Under the pieces are notes generated by a model. That model was not told the origin of the DNA. It saw nothing but the letters and a program-made list of their open reading frames with translations, and searched no databases. The position numbers and the translations under genes are program-made. Shown one piece after another: positions 36,018 to 45,515 of a stretch of DNA of 49,610 nt. Every line of letters begins with the position of its first letter. Within the stretch, counting starts at the first letter, position 1. The DNA is from Lachnospiraceae bacterium. GTDB taxonomy: Bacteria; Bacillota; Clostridia; Lachnospirales; Lachnospiraceae. Where the stretch lies: the NCBI GenBank assembly GCA_016280465.1, contig JAEEGT010000115.1, forward strand, positions 1 to 49,610, written 5' to 3'.

Positions 36018-36941
36018 TCACTCCAGGAATATGGGATTCGTGTAGGCGGAGCGTCCCGCGGCATCCATAACCTCGGCGCGGATCAGTTTCTCCGTTCCCT
36101 TAAGTTTTGTAACAAACTCCGTCACATGGCGGCCAAGCTTTCTTTGATACTGGCGCATATGTCCCATCATCCAGATACGCACGCAGGGTGAGCACACAAT
36201 ATGCACTTCATCGTCCTCTACATAAAAATCATAGATCGAAGGACCCGTCGAAGTATAAAAGCTTCCCGTGAACAGGGCTTCCATTATGGCTTTGGGAGAC
36301 CTGTCTCTTGCTTTTACCACCGTAAAGCCTCCGAAGGAATCGCTGTAGGGATCGTCAAGGGGTGCGTGGTTATGATTGTCATCGCTGCCGGTGCCCCAGA
36401 GCTTGCAGCCCCTGAAGAGCATCTCAGACCAGAACACGCTGCCGTCTCCGGTGTTTTCCAGCCACTCGGTGCCGTAATTTATGATCTCCACCGCGTGGTA
36501 AGGATTTTCGTCCGGTATCTCCGAACTCCAAAGGAATGACCAGTGGGGGTGATTTAACTGTACAAAAGCACCCTTTTCCCTCATGGAATAAGCAAACTCT
36601 TTGGCTGCCTTACTCGTTCTTTCGGGCAAGCTTACTGGGGAGTTTGGCGGAAACAGTTCCAAGGAATCGTCCCACAGATAATGCTCATGTATATCCTTTT
36701 CATCGGGAGCATTGGAATAAAGCTCAAAGCCCTGAACCATGGTAAACTTGTCATCTGTGTACTTTCTTGTGTCGGTATAAAAGTTGTGGTCCGAGATGAC
36801 AAGAAAGTCGTAGCCGTGGTGTTTGTACGCCTCGATCATCTCCTCCGGCGACAGACACCCGTCCGAATTTGTGGTATGACTGTGAAGGTTTCCCTTAAGC
36901 CACACAGCGTTCTTATCATCCAGAAATGTTGTGCGTTTCAT
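36018..36941 (-). CDS. PHP-domain / CehA-McbA-like metallohydrolase
   Basis: WLKGNLHSHTTNSDGCLSPEEMIEAYKHHGYDFLVISDHNFYTD; GTGSDDNHNH. Confidence 0.85.
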   Translation of the reverse strand: MKRTTFLDDKNAVWLKGNLHSHTTNSDGCLSPEEMIEAYKHHGYDFLVISDHNFYTDTRKYTDDKFTMVQGFELYSNAPDEKDIHEHYLWDDSLELFPPNSPVSLPERTSKAAKEFAYSMREKGAFVQLNHPHWSFLWSSEIPDENPYHAVEIINYGTEWLENTGDGSVFWSEMLFRGCKLWGTGSDDNHNHAPLDDPYSDSFGGFTVVKARDRSPKAIMEALFTGSFYTSTGPSIYDFYVEDDEVHIVCSPCVRIWMMGHMRQYQRKLGRHVTEFVTKLKGTEKLIRAEVMDAAGRSAYTNPIFLE

Positions 36942-36970
36942 GTTATATCCTCCGGTTTCAATTTAAGTCT

Positions 36971-38233
36971 CTAAATATCAAGTATTTTTCTGAACAGTCC
37001 GAAATGGTCAAGTATGTTGCCTCTTTCAATGACCTCTCCCGCCTTGAAGTCCGGTCCGAAGCCTATAAGTACCGGTTGTGGGCCCTTGTGGGGCATATGA
37101 CCGTGCGCGGAGTGGGAAAGTCCCGGTTCAACGGGTGCATCTTCATGAATGAAGGGTTCCGTCAGGCCGTCCTCAAAGGTGTAGCCGGGAAGGGCCTCGA
37201 TCACATAGGAAAAAGAACCCGTAAGCCCGTACCTGTCCTTGGCTTCATCTAAACCCATGAAGCTTTCAAGCCCCTTGTCTCCTTCTTCGATCCAGCGGTT
37301 CAAAAGAGCTTCCGTGCGTTTTTTCAAAGCCTCGTTGGCGGAATCCTTAAGATACACGTGAGCCGAAAGGTCGCAGCCCTGAACGTAGACCTTCCAGTCC
37401 CTGACCCTGCCCGATCCGTCAAGATCCATGAGTCCTTCTTTGGACAGGAAACCGTTAAGATATACGACCTTTGAATAGGGCAGGTGCCCGTGGTCGCTAA
37501 GTACCACTATATCCGTGGATTCCTCGATCCCCGCATCCTTAACTGCCTTTAATATCTCACCGATCCATTCGTCGCACCGCTTGACCGCAAGTCTTACATA
37601 CTTTGAAAACAGCCCCGTACGATGCCTCTCCGCATCCACAAACCCGGGGTGCGTGAACAAAAGATTGGGTCTGTACTTTCTGATTATCTCGCAGGCACAA
37701 TGATTGTTCACTTCGTCTATAACGGGATGGGTAATATCAAACCCGTGGGTCTCCACCGCTTCCCTTACGATTTCAAGAAGGCACTCCGTTGTTCCCACGT
37801 TTACATGGGCTTTGTACCAGTCACCCTCCGCATCTTCCATATCCTTACCCATTATCTCGGGAACAAGAAGATCGATCCTGTCTCCCGCTCTTGCGGTAAC
37901 GGGCCAGGCACAGGCCGCAGTGACAAGCTGCTTTTTCCGCGCCGCATCAAATACAGTCTCACACCCGATATCATCGTAATCGTTGTACCAGGGCATGTCT
38001 GTAACCCCCGGTGTAAAACGGGTATTTTCCGTAATCCCCGTTACTCCCGCGGGCTGCCCCGTGATTATGGAAGCGTGTATGGGGTGAGTGAGGGCGGGAT
38101 ATATGGTGGTCACCTTCTTTGTAAAACTTCCGCCCTCTATCAGTTTTCTGAGGTTCGGAAGCTCCGAAAGATCCGAAAGATCCTCCGTGACCAGCGCATC
38201 CACGCTGATGACTATCAAATGTTTTTCTTTCAT
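36971..38233 (-). CDS. Alkaline-phosphatase-superfamily type I phosphodiesterase/nucleotide pyrophosphatase
   Basis: LIVISVDALVTEDL, TIYPALTHPIHASIITGQPAGVTGI, HPGFVDAERHRTG, VVLSDHGHLPY. Confidence 0.88.
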   Translation of the reverse strand: MKEKHLIVISVDALVTEDLSDLSELPNLRKLIEGGSFTKKVTTIYPALTHPIHASIITGQPAGVTGITENTRFTPGVTDMPWYNDYDDIGCETVFDAARKKQLVTAACAWPVTARAGDRIDLLVPEIMGKDMEDAEGDWYKAHVNVGTTECLLEIVREAVETHGFDITHPVIDEVNNHCACEIIRKYRPNLLFTHPGFVDAERHRTGLFSKYVRLAVKRCDEWIGEILKAVKDAGIEESTDIVVLSDHGHLPYSKVVYLNGFLSKEGLMDLDGSGRVRDWKVYVQGCDLSAHVYLKDSANEALKKRTEALLNRWIEEGDKGLESFMGLDEAKDRYGLTGSFSYVIEALPGYTFEDGLTEPFIHEDAPVEPGLSHSAHGHMPHKGPQPVLIGFGPDFKAGEVIERGNILDHFGLFRKILDI

Positions 38234-38293
38234 TTCCCACTTCCCAAGTTCATTCTGTCATGTCGGCCGGGCCGGCATGTGTGTACAACAGTG

Positions 38294-39040
38294 TCAGTCT
38301 TTATCATCAAAGGCTTTAATGGCCAAAGAAAGGTCAAAAAGTTCTTCGAAGGTCTCACAGTCCGTGCCGCAGTAAGCCCCGTAAGCTTCCAGGCACAGTT
38401 CATAACCCTCACCCTTCTTTTCGTCAAAGCCTTCAAACATGGTTTTTAAAGATGCCGAATCCTTTGATACGAACACTGTATCCGAAAGGACTTCGTTGTT
38501 TGCCGTGGCATAAGCCGCGCAATACTCCATAACCTCGGGATATTTATCCCAGTCTATATCCCTTACTCCCTTTAGCTCGGCAAGGGCCTCCGAATAACTC
38601 ATGCTTAAATGGTTCGTTCTGTAATCGGCGCTCCTTGCAAGTCCCTTAATGAACCTGTAGGAGTAGGTGGGTGCGTTTGTAAGCCAGTTAGAGTTTGCCA
38701 CCCAGACGCCTTTGATCTTCCCGCTTTCCGTGAAGCAGTCGATGAAAACCACCTTAAGATCATCCCCTGCTTTGATCAGCGAAAGATCTTCCGCCGGAAG
38801 ATAGGTGATGTCTATCCCGTGCTTTTTCATTCGGACTCTTTCAACGGCTTCTTCAGAGTTCTCTGCAAAAAGCACGTAGCTCGAAACCTTGGAAAAGCCC
38901 TGAACCGTATTGGTGAGGTATAAACTCATGCCTGCCGTAGACATATTGACCCCCACGTTGACATACTTGTTCTCTTTGCCGCAGCCGGAAAAAAGAAGGG
39001 TACACACAAGGATCAATGCAAAGACCTTTATCTTCTTCAT
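38294..39040 (-). CDS. Lipoprotein, small substrate-binding-protein-like
   Basis: MKKIKVFALILVCTLLFSGCGKE lipobox; NVGVNMSTAGMSLYLTNTVQGF and WVANSNWL suggest an NMT1/SsuA-like fold. Confidence 0.5.
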   Translation of the reverse strand: MKKIKVFALILVCTLLFSGCGKENKYVNVGVNMSTAGMSLYLTNTVQGFSKVSSYVLFAENSEEAVERVRMKKHGIDITYLPAEDLSLIKAGDDLKVVFIDCFTESGKIKGVWVANSNWLTNAPTYSYRFIKGLARSADYRTNHLSMSYSEALAELKGVRDIDWDKYPEVMEYCAAYATANNEVLSDTVFVSKDSASLKTMFEGFDEKKGEGYELCLEAYGAYCGTDCETFEELFDLSLAIKAFDDKD

Positions 39041-40530
39041 GCCTGTGTACCTCCTTCCCCGGGATGCTCGGCATCCCACTGGGCCTGCCGCTTTGCGCGC
39101 ATCTCGTAGAGCTCCTCTAAGATCTTCTCTTTTCTTTTGCCTGTATAATTGTCAAAGGACATTATTATGCCGGGAATGATGTTTCCGATGATACCTGCGC
39201 CCGTGATCAGGTAAAATATGCCGTCCAGGGTCTTTGTGGACTGTACCACGCTGATGGTGGTGTTGCCGAAGGACTTGGCGCTTACATAGCCGATGATCAC
39301 AAGACCTGCAGGGAAAAGAAGGCTCTTCCAAAGCCCGCTGATCCTTGCTGCAGTTGAGCGAAGGGCAAATACCATTGCTTCGCTACGGACAGGTTCACCG
39401 TACCGTTTCCAGGTCATATACTCCATGTAATCCGTGGAGTCCGCCAGAAGGATGCTTCGGGATGAAGACATCGCCCCGTTGGGAAGTCCCGCAAAACCCA
39501 CAAGGAGCGCCACGAAGACCAGAGACTGATAGCCCACAAAAAGAAACAGTACATACAGGATCCCGGTATAGAAATAACCGTACATGATGATGTCTCTTGA
39601 GGACAGCTTGTTTCCGATAAAGGGAACCGCAGCGATACCAATGTAGGAAAGAGTTGCCGAAATGGTACCCGCAACGGAAGCCATCCAGAAAGCCCCCAGG
39701 GTCTCAAGATAAAAGTAGGCAAGACCCGTGTAGCACACCTGTCTCACGGAATCCACGATCTGTGAGAATATAAGGCACCACATAGGGCGGTTCAGCATCA
39801 GGGCCTTGAAGTTCAATTTCACGGGAGCGTTCTTTCTCCAGGCGGCATCGGTCTTTTCCTTAAGGGTAAAGTAAGGTACCACCATGAGGCAGAATCCCAC
39901 CGCTCCGAAGAAGAGAGCAAACAGAAAGTATATAAGAGCTTCTTTTTCCATGTAAAGAGCCACAAACACAGGAATGAGACCGCTGGGGAGCATTCCTCCG
40001 AAGGTGGAGGCAAACTGGGCAACGGTGTAGAAATTCTTACGATCCTTGGGGTTTGTGGTCATGCGGGCCGATATGGTAAGTAAGGACATATCGTAGAAGC
40101 CGTCCGCAAAACAGTAGATCAGATAGAAAACAAAGACATAGACTATCCTGGCTGTAAGGTTGATCTTCGGCACAACAAACAAAAGAACGGAGGACACCGC
40201 CAAGGGCAGAGGCATCACAAGTGTAAATGCCTTGGCACGGCTTCTCCCGTTCTTTCCTTTTCTGTCCAGAATGACCCCTGCAACAGGGTCTATGATGATA
40301 TTGGCGATCTTAGCCACCATCTCAAGGATGAGCACATATGAGGCGGCAATTCCCATGAAGCGGGTAAGAAAGAGCGTAAGAGCATAAGCCTCCACGTCCT
40401 GCGCCATGGAATTGCCCATTATTCCGGATGAAAATCCGAACTGTTCTTTAATGGTGAAGGAAGGGTTGTGGATGACCTTGCTCCACCCCGCCTTGACCTT
40501 GGCTATTATCGAAGTCCTTTCACCTCTCAT
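39037..40530 (-). CDS. GPH/MFS-type sugar:cation symporter
   Basis: About 12 TM; FGFSSGIMGNSMAQDVEAYALTLFLTRF, IIIDPVAGVILDRKGKNGRSRAK; overlaps the lipoprotein start. Confidence 0.82.
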   Translation of the reverse strand: MRGERTSIIAKVKAGWSKVIHNPSFTIKEQFGFSSGIMGNSMAQDVEAYALTLFLTRFMGIAASYVLILEMVAKIANIIIDPVAGVILDRKGKNGRSRAKAFTLVMPLPLAVSSVLLFVVPKINLTARIVYVFVFYLIYCFADGFYDMSLLTISARMTTNPKDRKNFYTVAQFASTFGGMLPSGLIPVFVALYMEKEALIYFLFALFFGAVGFCLMVVPYFTLKEKTDAAWRKNAPVKLNFKALMLNRPMWCLIFSQIVDSVRQVCYTGLAYFYLETLGAFWMASVAGTISATLSYIGIAAVPFIGNKLSSRDIIMYGYFYTGILYVLFLFVGYQSLVFVALLVGFAGLPNGAMSSSRSILLADSTDYMEYMTWKRYGEPVRSEAMVFALRSTAARISGLWKSLLFPAGLVIIGYVSAKSFGNTTISVVQSTKTLDGIFYLITGAGIIGNIIPGIIMSFDNYTGKRKEKILEELYEMRAKRQAQWDAEHPGEGGTQA

Positions 40531-40553
40531 ATGTGATCCCCCCGGATAAGTAA

Positions 40554-40582
40554 ATTCTAAGCCCTGCCAGAAATGAGGTCAA
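40554..40582 (-). promoter_or_regulatory. Putative internal promoter upstream of the GPH gene (TTGACC-N17-TAGAAT)
   Basis: Reverse complements of 40577-40582 and 40554-40559, spacer 17 bp, 24 bp upstream of the GPH ATG. Confidence 0.45.
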
Positions 40583-40619
40583 CTTTTTCCCATAATCCCA
40601 ATGTCTCATTTCCATCGGA

Positions 40620-41720
40620 TCATATCTCTATCCCCCTGACCCTGAAGCCTTCGATCATGGCCAAGAGAGCCAGTGCCTGTCCGTAATGCATCTTAACAAG
40701 GGGAATATCTTTGTAGTGCTGCAGTGTTGTGCCCACGTTGGTGCCGTAAGACACATTGGCAAGTTCGCCGTTTTCGTCGATGTTATCAAGGATGGCGTTT
40801 AATGCCCTCTCCCCGCATTCTTTGTAGGAATCGTCCAGGTAACCCATTCTGATCCCCTTTAATATCCCGTAGCAGAAGCCTGCGGTAGCGCTTGCTTCGA
40901 GATAGGATGTTTCATCGGTGATAAGTGTGTGCCACAGGCCGCAATCGCTTTGATACTTTTTAAGGGCATCGGCCTGGTTTTTTAGGAACCCGATGGCGTA
41001 CCTTTTGGTGGATGCCTCAAGTTCCATTATGTCGATAAAGTCCGGTATGAACACCGTAAGCCAGCAGTTTCCCCGGCCCCAGAGAGCCCCCGCAAAATGA
41101 TTCCTGCCAAGGAAGGTCCAGCCGTGATACCAAAGACCGGTGGAAGTATCGAACAGGTACTTTGTATGGATCAAAAACTGGTACTTTGCTTCTTCCAGAC
41201 AGTCTTCGCGGCCTGTCATCTTACCGTACTTGGCAAGAAAAAGAACGGTCATCATAAGGGTATCGTCCCAAAGCTGGCCCTCGTTCGCAAGCTCCGCATG
41301 CTCATGCTGGATACCGCCCTCTTCGGTGCGTTTCATGTCCTTAAGGATCCACTCGGCCCAATCGTCCATGATCTTTTTATATTCGGCCTTGGGACGTTTC
41401 TCGTACAGGAAAGCCATGGTCAAAAGCGGACACGTAGTATTAACATTTCGGTCGGGAAGCCCTATTTCAATCCTGTCTGCGAACCATTGCTCTATCTTGT
41501 CCAGATACTTATCGTCACCGGTGAAATCATGGAGCTTTTTCAGGCCGTAAAGGCCGATGCCGTGGGTCCAGTCCCAGGCCCCCAGGCTCCGTGCCTCCTT
41601 GGGTGTTCTTCCAAGGGTCTTAACCAGATTATCTATGTATTTTTCATCAATGTTGTACAGAAAACCATAGAGATTCTTCTGAACAGATTCGAAAATCTTC
41701 AAGTATTCTGCTTTGTTCAT
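40620..41720 (-). CDS. GH105 (unsaturated rhamnogalacturonyl hydrolase, YteR-like)
   Basis: GAWDWTHGIGLYGLKKL, QLWDDTLMMTVLFLAKYG, GLWYHGW, WGRGNCWL. Confidence 0.9.
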   Translation of the reverse strand: MNKAEYLKIFESVQKNLYGFLYNIDEKYIDNLVKTLGRTPKEARSLGAWDWTHGIGLYGLKKLHDFTGDDKYLDKIEQWFADRIEIGLPDRNVNTTCPLLTMAFLYEKRPKAEYKKIMDDWAEWILKDMKRTEEGGIQHEHAELANEGQLWDDTLMMTVLFLAKYGKMTGREDCLEEAKYQFLIHTKYLFDTSTGLWYHGWTFLGRNHFAGALWGRGNCWLTVFIPDFIDIMELEASTKRYAIGFLKNQADALKKYQSDCGLWHTLITDETSYLEASATAGFCYGILKGIRMGYLDDSYKECGERALNAILDNIDENGELANVSYGTNVGTTLQHYKDIPLVKMHYGQALALLAMIEGFRVRGIEI

Positions 41721-41737
41721 GCAATCCTCACCTTCCG

Positions 41738-41761
41738 GGGCCCGGGGATCGCCCCGGGCCC
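41738..41761 (-). other. All-GC 10-bp intercistronic hairpin downstream of the sugar SBP gene
   Basis: GGGCCCGGGG-cgat-CCCCGGGCCC, perfect stem, 4-nt loop, no T-tract. Confidence 0.8.
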
Positions 41762-41775
41762 TTTCGGATCAATCC

Positions 41776-43374
41776 TTAGTGATTTTTGTCGTACCATGCC
41801 GCACGTTCGTCCAGCACTTCCTGTAAGTGGTTGTCGAGCAGGATCTGGTATTCTTCCTGATATACCTTTTCAAACTGGCCTTCGGGAGCCTGGATCACCT
41901 TGAATACGAATTCGCAGATAAGGGTCTGAAGGTTGGGAACATATTCGTCGGTGGAAAGAGCTGCGCCGATGAGCATCTTGTCATAGTAATTGCTGTACTG
42001 GGATGCATATTTCTGTACTACAACGTCGTGAGGGATCTCGGGATGTGTTGTTTCCAGGTTCTTTACAAGGTTATTGTACTCAAACTCGAAATTGGAGATA
42101 AGGAATGCATTGTCGCCCGCATCGGTGGTGGTACCTGCGTTCTTGCAGTCGTCTCTGGATCTTCCGATGGGATAACCGTCGGCATCGAGGTCGGAACCGT
42201 AGCCGTATACACCGTACTTAACCTGCATTGCATATTCTTCGGTGGATAAGAAGTTTAAATACTCCATGACTGCATCGATCCTGTCTTCTGCGGTCTTGGG
42301 AACATATACATAGTGGTCAAATGCATCCTGTGAAGGTACTTCGTAAGAGCCGTCGAGGTTCTCTATGCAGTCAACCTCTACCATGTGGTAGTTGGGATCG
42401 TCTGCTGTAGCGTAAGAACTGGTTATGCAGGCACTTGAACCGTTCATGATAAATCCGTACTTACCGTTTGCTACATTCTGATCGTAAACGGAGTCATCGG
42501 TATCGGTCACGAAGTTGGGGTCGATTATACCGTCAAGGAAGAATCTGTTGAGCTGCTTTAAGCCGTCCTTGTGGCCGGGCTTAAGGATCATGGTGAAGGT
42601 AGGCTCGTAAATATAGTTGTCACGCTCGTTCTTTCTGCTGGTATAACCAAGTATGAAGTTGGTGAACTTGCCGTCCGTTACCTTGCCGCTGAAGCCGTAA
42701 GGGATGATGTCGGGGTATTTAGCCTTCATGGCATAAAGAACATCGATGAGTTCCTGTTTGTTGGTAGGCATCTTCATGCCCATGCCTTCAACAAGGTCCT
42801 GACGAAGGAAGGTCTCATGGTTCTTGCCGTGATAGGAATAAACACCGGGGATAGCGTACTGAGCACCGTCGAACTTGCACCAGTCAATGGCATCCTTGTT
42901 CTTTGAAAGGTAGTCGGCATCAAGTCTGTCGAGATAGGGTCCTAAGTCTACAAGACCGCCCTGGGCGCCGTAGGTACCAACTCTCTGTCTGTCATAGGTC
43001 CTGATGATGTCGGGTGCGTTGCCGCCTGCCAGCATAAGGTTAACTTCGTTGTCTGCGCCGGAACGGGGAACGGGTACGTAATTTACATGTACTCCCCTGG
43101 GCTCCATGATAGAGTTTACCCAATCGGTAAATACGTTGTCTGTAAGGGATCTGCCTGCGCCGTATTCACGACCGCGGTCATAAACCATAACGTTGATCGT
43201 AACAATCTCCTTGGGCGCATCTTCCGTCTTTGAAGCGGAAGCGGATGCGGATGCTGCCTTGGGTGTACTGGTGCTTGACACATTTGTAGTGCCTCCGCCC
43301 TTATCGCCACAGCCTGCAAGAGCCATGGAGCAAGCAAGTAACAAAGCTACTATCTTACTGATTCTTTTCTTCAT
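41776..43374 (-). CDS. Sugar ABC transporter substrate-binding lipoprotein (LplA-like)
   Basis: MKKRISKIVALLLACSMALAGCGDKG lipobox, ITINVMVYDRGREY..., adjacent to LplB/LplC-like permeases. Confidence 0.9.
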   Translation of the reverse strand: MKKRISKIVALLLACSMALAGCGDKGGGTTNVSSTSTPKAASASASASKTEDAPKEIVTINVMVYDRGREYGAGRSLTDNVFTDWVNSIMEPRGVHVNYVPVPRSGADNEVNLMLAGGNAPDIIRTYDRQRVGTYGAQGGLVDLGPYLDRLDADYLSKNKDAIDWCKFDGAQYAIPGVYSYHGKNHETFLRQDLVEGMGMKMPTNKQELIDVLYAMKAKYPDIIPYGFSGKVTDGKFTNFILGYTSRKNERDNYIYEPTFTMILKPGHKDGLKQLNRFFLDGIIDPNFVTDTDDSVYDQNVANGKYGFIMNGSSACITSSYATADDPNYHMVEVDCIENLDGSYEVPSQDAFDHYVYVPKTAEDRIDAVMEYLNFLSTEEYAMQVKYGVYGYGSDLDADGYPIGRSRDDCKNAGTTTDAGDNAFLISNFEFEYNNLVKNLETTHPEIPHDVVVQKYASQYSNYYDKMLIGAALSTDEYVPNLQTLICEFVFKVIQAPEGQFEKVYQEEYQILLDNHLQEVLDERAAWYDKNH

Positions 43375-43414
43375 TTTGTCCTCCCATAACATTAAATAGT
43401 GTGTTTGTTTATCT

Positions 43415-43446
43415 GAAACCGGCGGTTTCCCGGGACGCCGGATTTC
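43415..43446 (-). other. Intercistronic hairpin upstream of the sugar SBP gene
   Basis: GAAA-CCGGCG ... CGCCGG-(A)-TTTC, 10 bp with one bulge. Confidence 0.6.
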
Positions 43447-43459
43447 GTACTTTTTCGGT

Positions 43460-44332
43460 CTATTCTTTGACACCGCCGATATTAACGCCCTTGGTAAAGT
43501 ATTTCTGCACGAAGGGGTAGAAGATCAGCATGGGCACCATAGCAAACACGATGGCAGCCGACCGGATATTCTCCGGTGTTACCAGGACTTCCTCCAGTTC
43601 GTTGGCGTTGTAATCGATGCTGATGGAATCCAGCATCAGCTTGACCTGATATTGAAGGGTGTAGAACTGTGTGCGGTTTTCGTAGTACATTACGTCCGAG
43701 ATTGAATTCCATCTCGATATTCCGTAAAAAAGCATTATGGATGATATCGAAGGCATGGACAGCGGTACCGCGATCCTGAAAAGGCACCCCCACTCTCCGC
43801 AGCCGTCCATGTAGGCTGCTTCAAAGAGCGATTTGTTTATTCCCAGGAAAAAGGTCCTCAGGATGATCAAATTAAAGGGACTTATCATTCCCGGGATTAT
43901 CAGTGCCCACACCGTGTTGATCATGCCCAGTTTGCTGACCAGCAGGTAGTGAGGGATGATACCAGCATCGATATACATCGTGATGGTAATGATGGTAAGG
44001 AATATTCTCCTGCTCTTAAGTGTCTCCCTTGAAAGCGCATAGGCCGCAAGGATCGTCATAAATGTGGTAAGAAGCACGAAACCTACAGTCAGCGCTACTG
44101 AGTAAAACAGGGAGTTTACTATGTTTCTGTTGCTGAATACCGACTTGTAACCTTCAAGGGTAAATTCCCTTGGTATGAGTCCTACAAGACCCTTGGCGAT
44201 GGCGTTCCTGCCGCTTAGGGACACCGCGATGATATTTAACATCGGTGTAAGGGTTACAAGGATCAGCACACCGCACAAAAGAAGCATCATAAGCTGGAAG
44301 AAACTGAATTTTCTGTCATATACGGAGTTCAT
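43460..44332 (-). CDS. Sugar ABC permease, LplC/YtcP-like
   Basis: TPMLNIIAVSLSGRNAI..., SLFEAAYMDGCGEWGCLFRIAVPLSMP EAA loop. Confidence 0.9.
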   Translation of the reverse strand: MNSVYDRKFSFFQLMMLLLCGVLILVTLTPMLNIIAVSLSGRNAIAKGLVGLIPREFTLEGYKSVFSNRNIVNSLFYSVALTVGFVLLTTFMTILAAYALSRETLKSRRIFLTIITITMYIDAGIIPHYLLVSKLGMINTVWALIIPGMISPFNLIILRTFFLGINKSLFEAAYMDGCGEWGCLFRIAVPLSMPSISSIMLFYGISRWNSISDVMYYENRTQFYTLQYQVKLMLDSISIDYNANELEEVLVTPENIRSAAIVFAMVPMLIFYPFVQKYFTKGVNIGGVKE

Positions 44333-45234
44333 TACATTATGCCCTCCTCTCCCAGTTTTCTCGCCACTTTATTGGCTATGAGCACCATGCATACGCAGAC
44401 AACCGACTGGAACACTCCCACTGCCGCAGCGAAGTCGTATCGCCCCGCCTGAAGACCTACGGAATATACATAGGTACTGATAACGCTTGAAGCATTCTTG
44501 ACCGCTACGTTGCTTAACAGATAGGGTCTTTCAAATCCGATGGAAAGGATCTTGCCCACATTCATAACCGTCATGGTAACGATGGTGGGACGCATCTGCG
44601 GAAGTGTTACATGCCATATCCTTTTCCACCTGCCGGCACCGTCTATGTATGCTGCATCGTAAAGCTCCGTATTGATGCCCGCAATTGCTGCAAGGTATAT
44701 GATCATTCCGTATCCGAGTCCCGACCAGACACCGCTGCCCCAGTAAATCAAACGCCAGCTTATCTCATTGGTCATGAAGGGGATGGCGCTGGCACCGGTC
44801 CTTCCGAAGAGACCGTTAACGATCCCGCGGGGTCCGAATACCTGGTACATGATACCGGCAATAACGACCATCGAAAGGAAGTGCGGAATGTAAAGGATGG
44901 TCTCGGTTATCTTCTTAACCTTCTTGTAACGCATCTCACTTAAAAGGATGGCAGTTACGATGGGGAAAGGAAAATTGATTATAAGACCGCCGATGTTGAG
45001 GATAAGGGTGTTTCGGATCGCCAGTCTGAACTCTCTTGCGGCAAAGGCTTCCTTGAAATGTTTAAAGCCCACCCAGTCGCTTGCGATGATCCCCTTAAAG
45101 ATGTTGTACTTTTTGAATGCCACAACGGTTCCCAGCATGGGTACATACTTAAAGAGCAGGATGTATACCATGGGAATGATGAGCATGATGTAGAGAGGAA
45201 TGTTCCTCTTTATTCTTGACAGTTTTCTGTTCAA
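44332..45234 (-). CDS. Sugar ABC permease, LplB-like
   Basis: YIMLIIPMVYILLFKYVPMLGTVVAFKKYN, ELYDAAYIDGAGRWKRIWHVTLPQM; probable TTG start at 45234 behind AGAGGGG. Confidence 0.88.
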   Translation of the reverse strand: MNRKLSRIKRNIPLYIMLIIPMVYILLFKYVPMLGTVVAFKKYNIFKGIIASDWVGFKHFKEAFAAREFRLAIRNTLILNIGGLIINFPFPIVTAILLSEMRYKKVKKITETILYIPHFLSMVVIAGIMYQVFGPRGIVNGLFGRTGASAIPFMTNEISWRLIYWGSGVWSGLGYGMIIYLAAIAGINTELYDAAYIDGAGRWKRIWHVTLPQMRPTIVTMTVMNVGKILSIGFERPYLLSNVAVKNASSVISTYVYSVGLQAGRYDFAAAVGVFQSVVCVCMVLIANKVARKLGEEGIM

Positions 45235-45324
45235 TGCCGATACCCCTCTTGTGTAACCCGATAAACACGTCAGGTGCACACGTAATTGTAATCCCCCGAT
45301 CAGAATTCCGGTGCATCTCTGTTT

Positions 45325-45338
45325 TTAACACGTGTTAA
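45325..45338. promoter_or_regulatory. LacI-type operator O1, perfect palindrome
   Basis: TTAACACGTGTTAA. Confidence 0.75.
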
Positions 45339-45350
45339 CTTTGTAAGGTC

Positions 45351-45379
45351 ATTATAGCTCTGTTTTTATTCATTGGCAA
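45351..45379 (-). promoter_or_regulatory. Promoter of the sugar ABC operon (TTGCCA-N17-TATAAT)
   Basis: Reverse complements of 45374-45379 and 45351-45356, exactly 17-bp spacing. Confidence 0.75.
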
Positions 45380-45396
45380 GAGATTTTTGTAATTTT

Positions 45397-45410
45397 TTAA
45401 CACGTGTAAT
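45397..45410. promoter_or_regulatory. LacI-type operator O2
   Basis: TTAACACGTGTAAT; full left half-site and ACACGTGT core. Confidence 0.6.
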
Positions 45411-45452
45411 GGTTATGTAACCCTTGATGAAACTGGTTTCTTTAAGCAAAAG

Positions 45453-45482
45453 AAAACGCGGATCCTTTAAAATCCGCGTTTT
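45453..45482 (-). terminator. Terminator downstream of the lacI-family gene
   Basis: AAAACGCGGAT-cctttaaa-ATCCGCGTTTT, 11-bp perfect stem with T-rich flanks. Confidence 0.8.
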
Positions 45483-45515
45483 TTAACTCGTGTATAAAAT
45501 TGTTAATCTGCTTAG

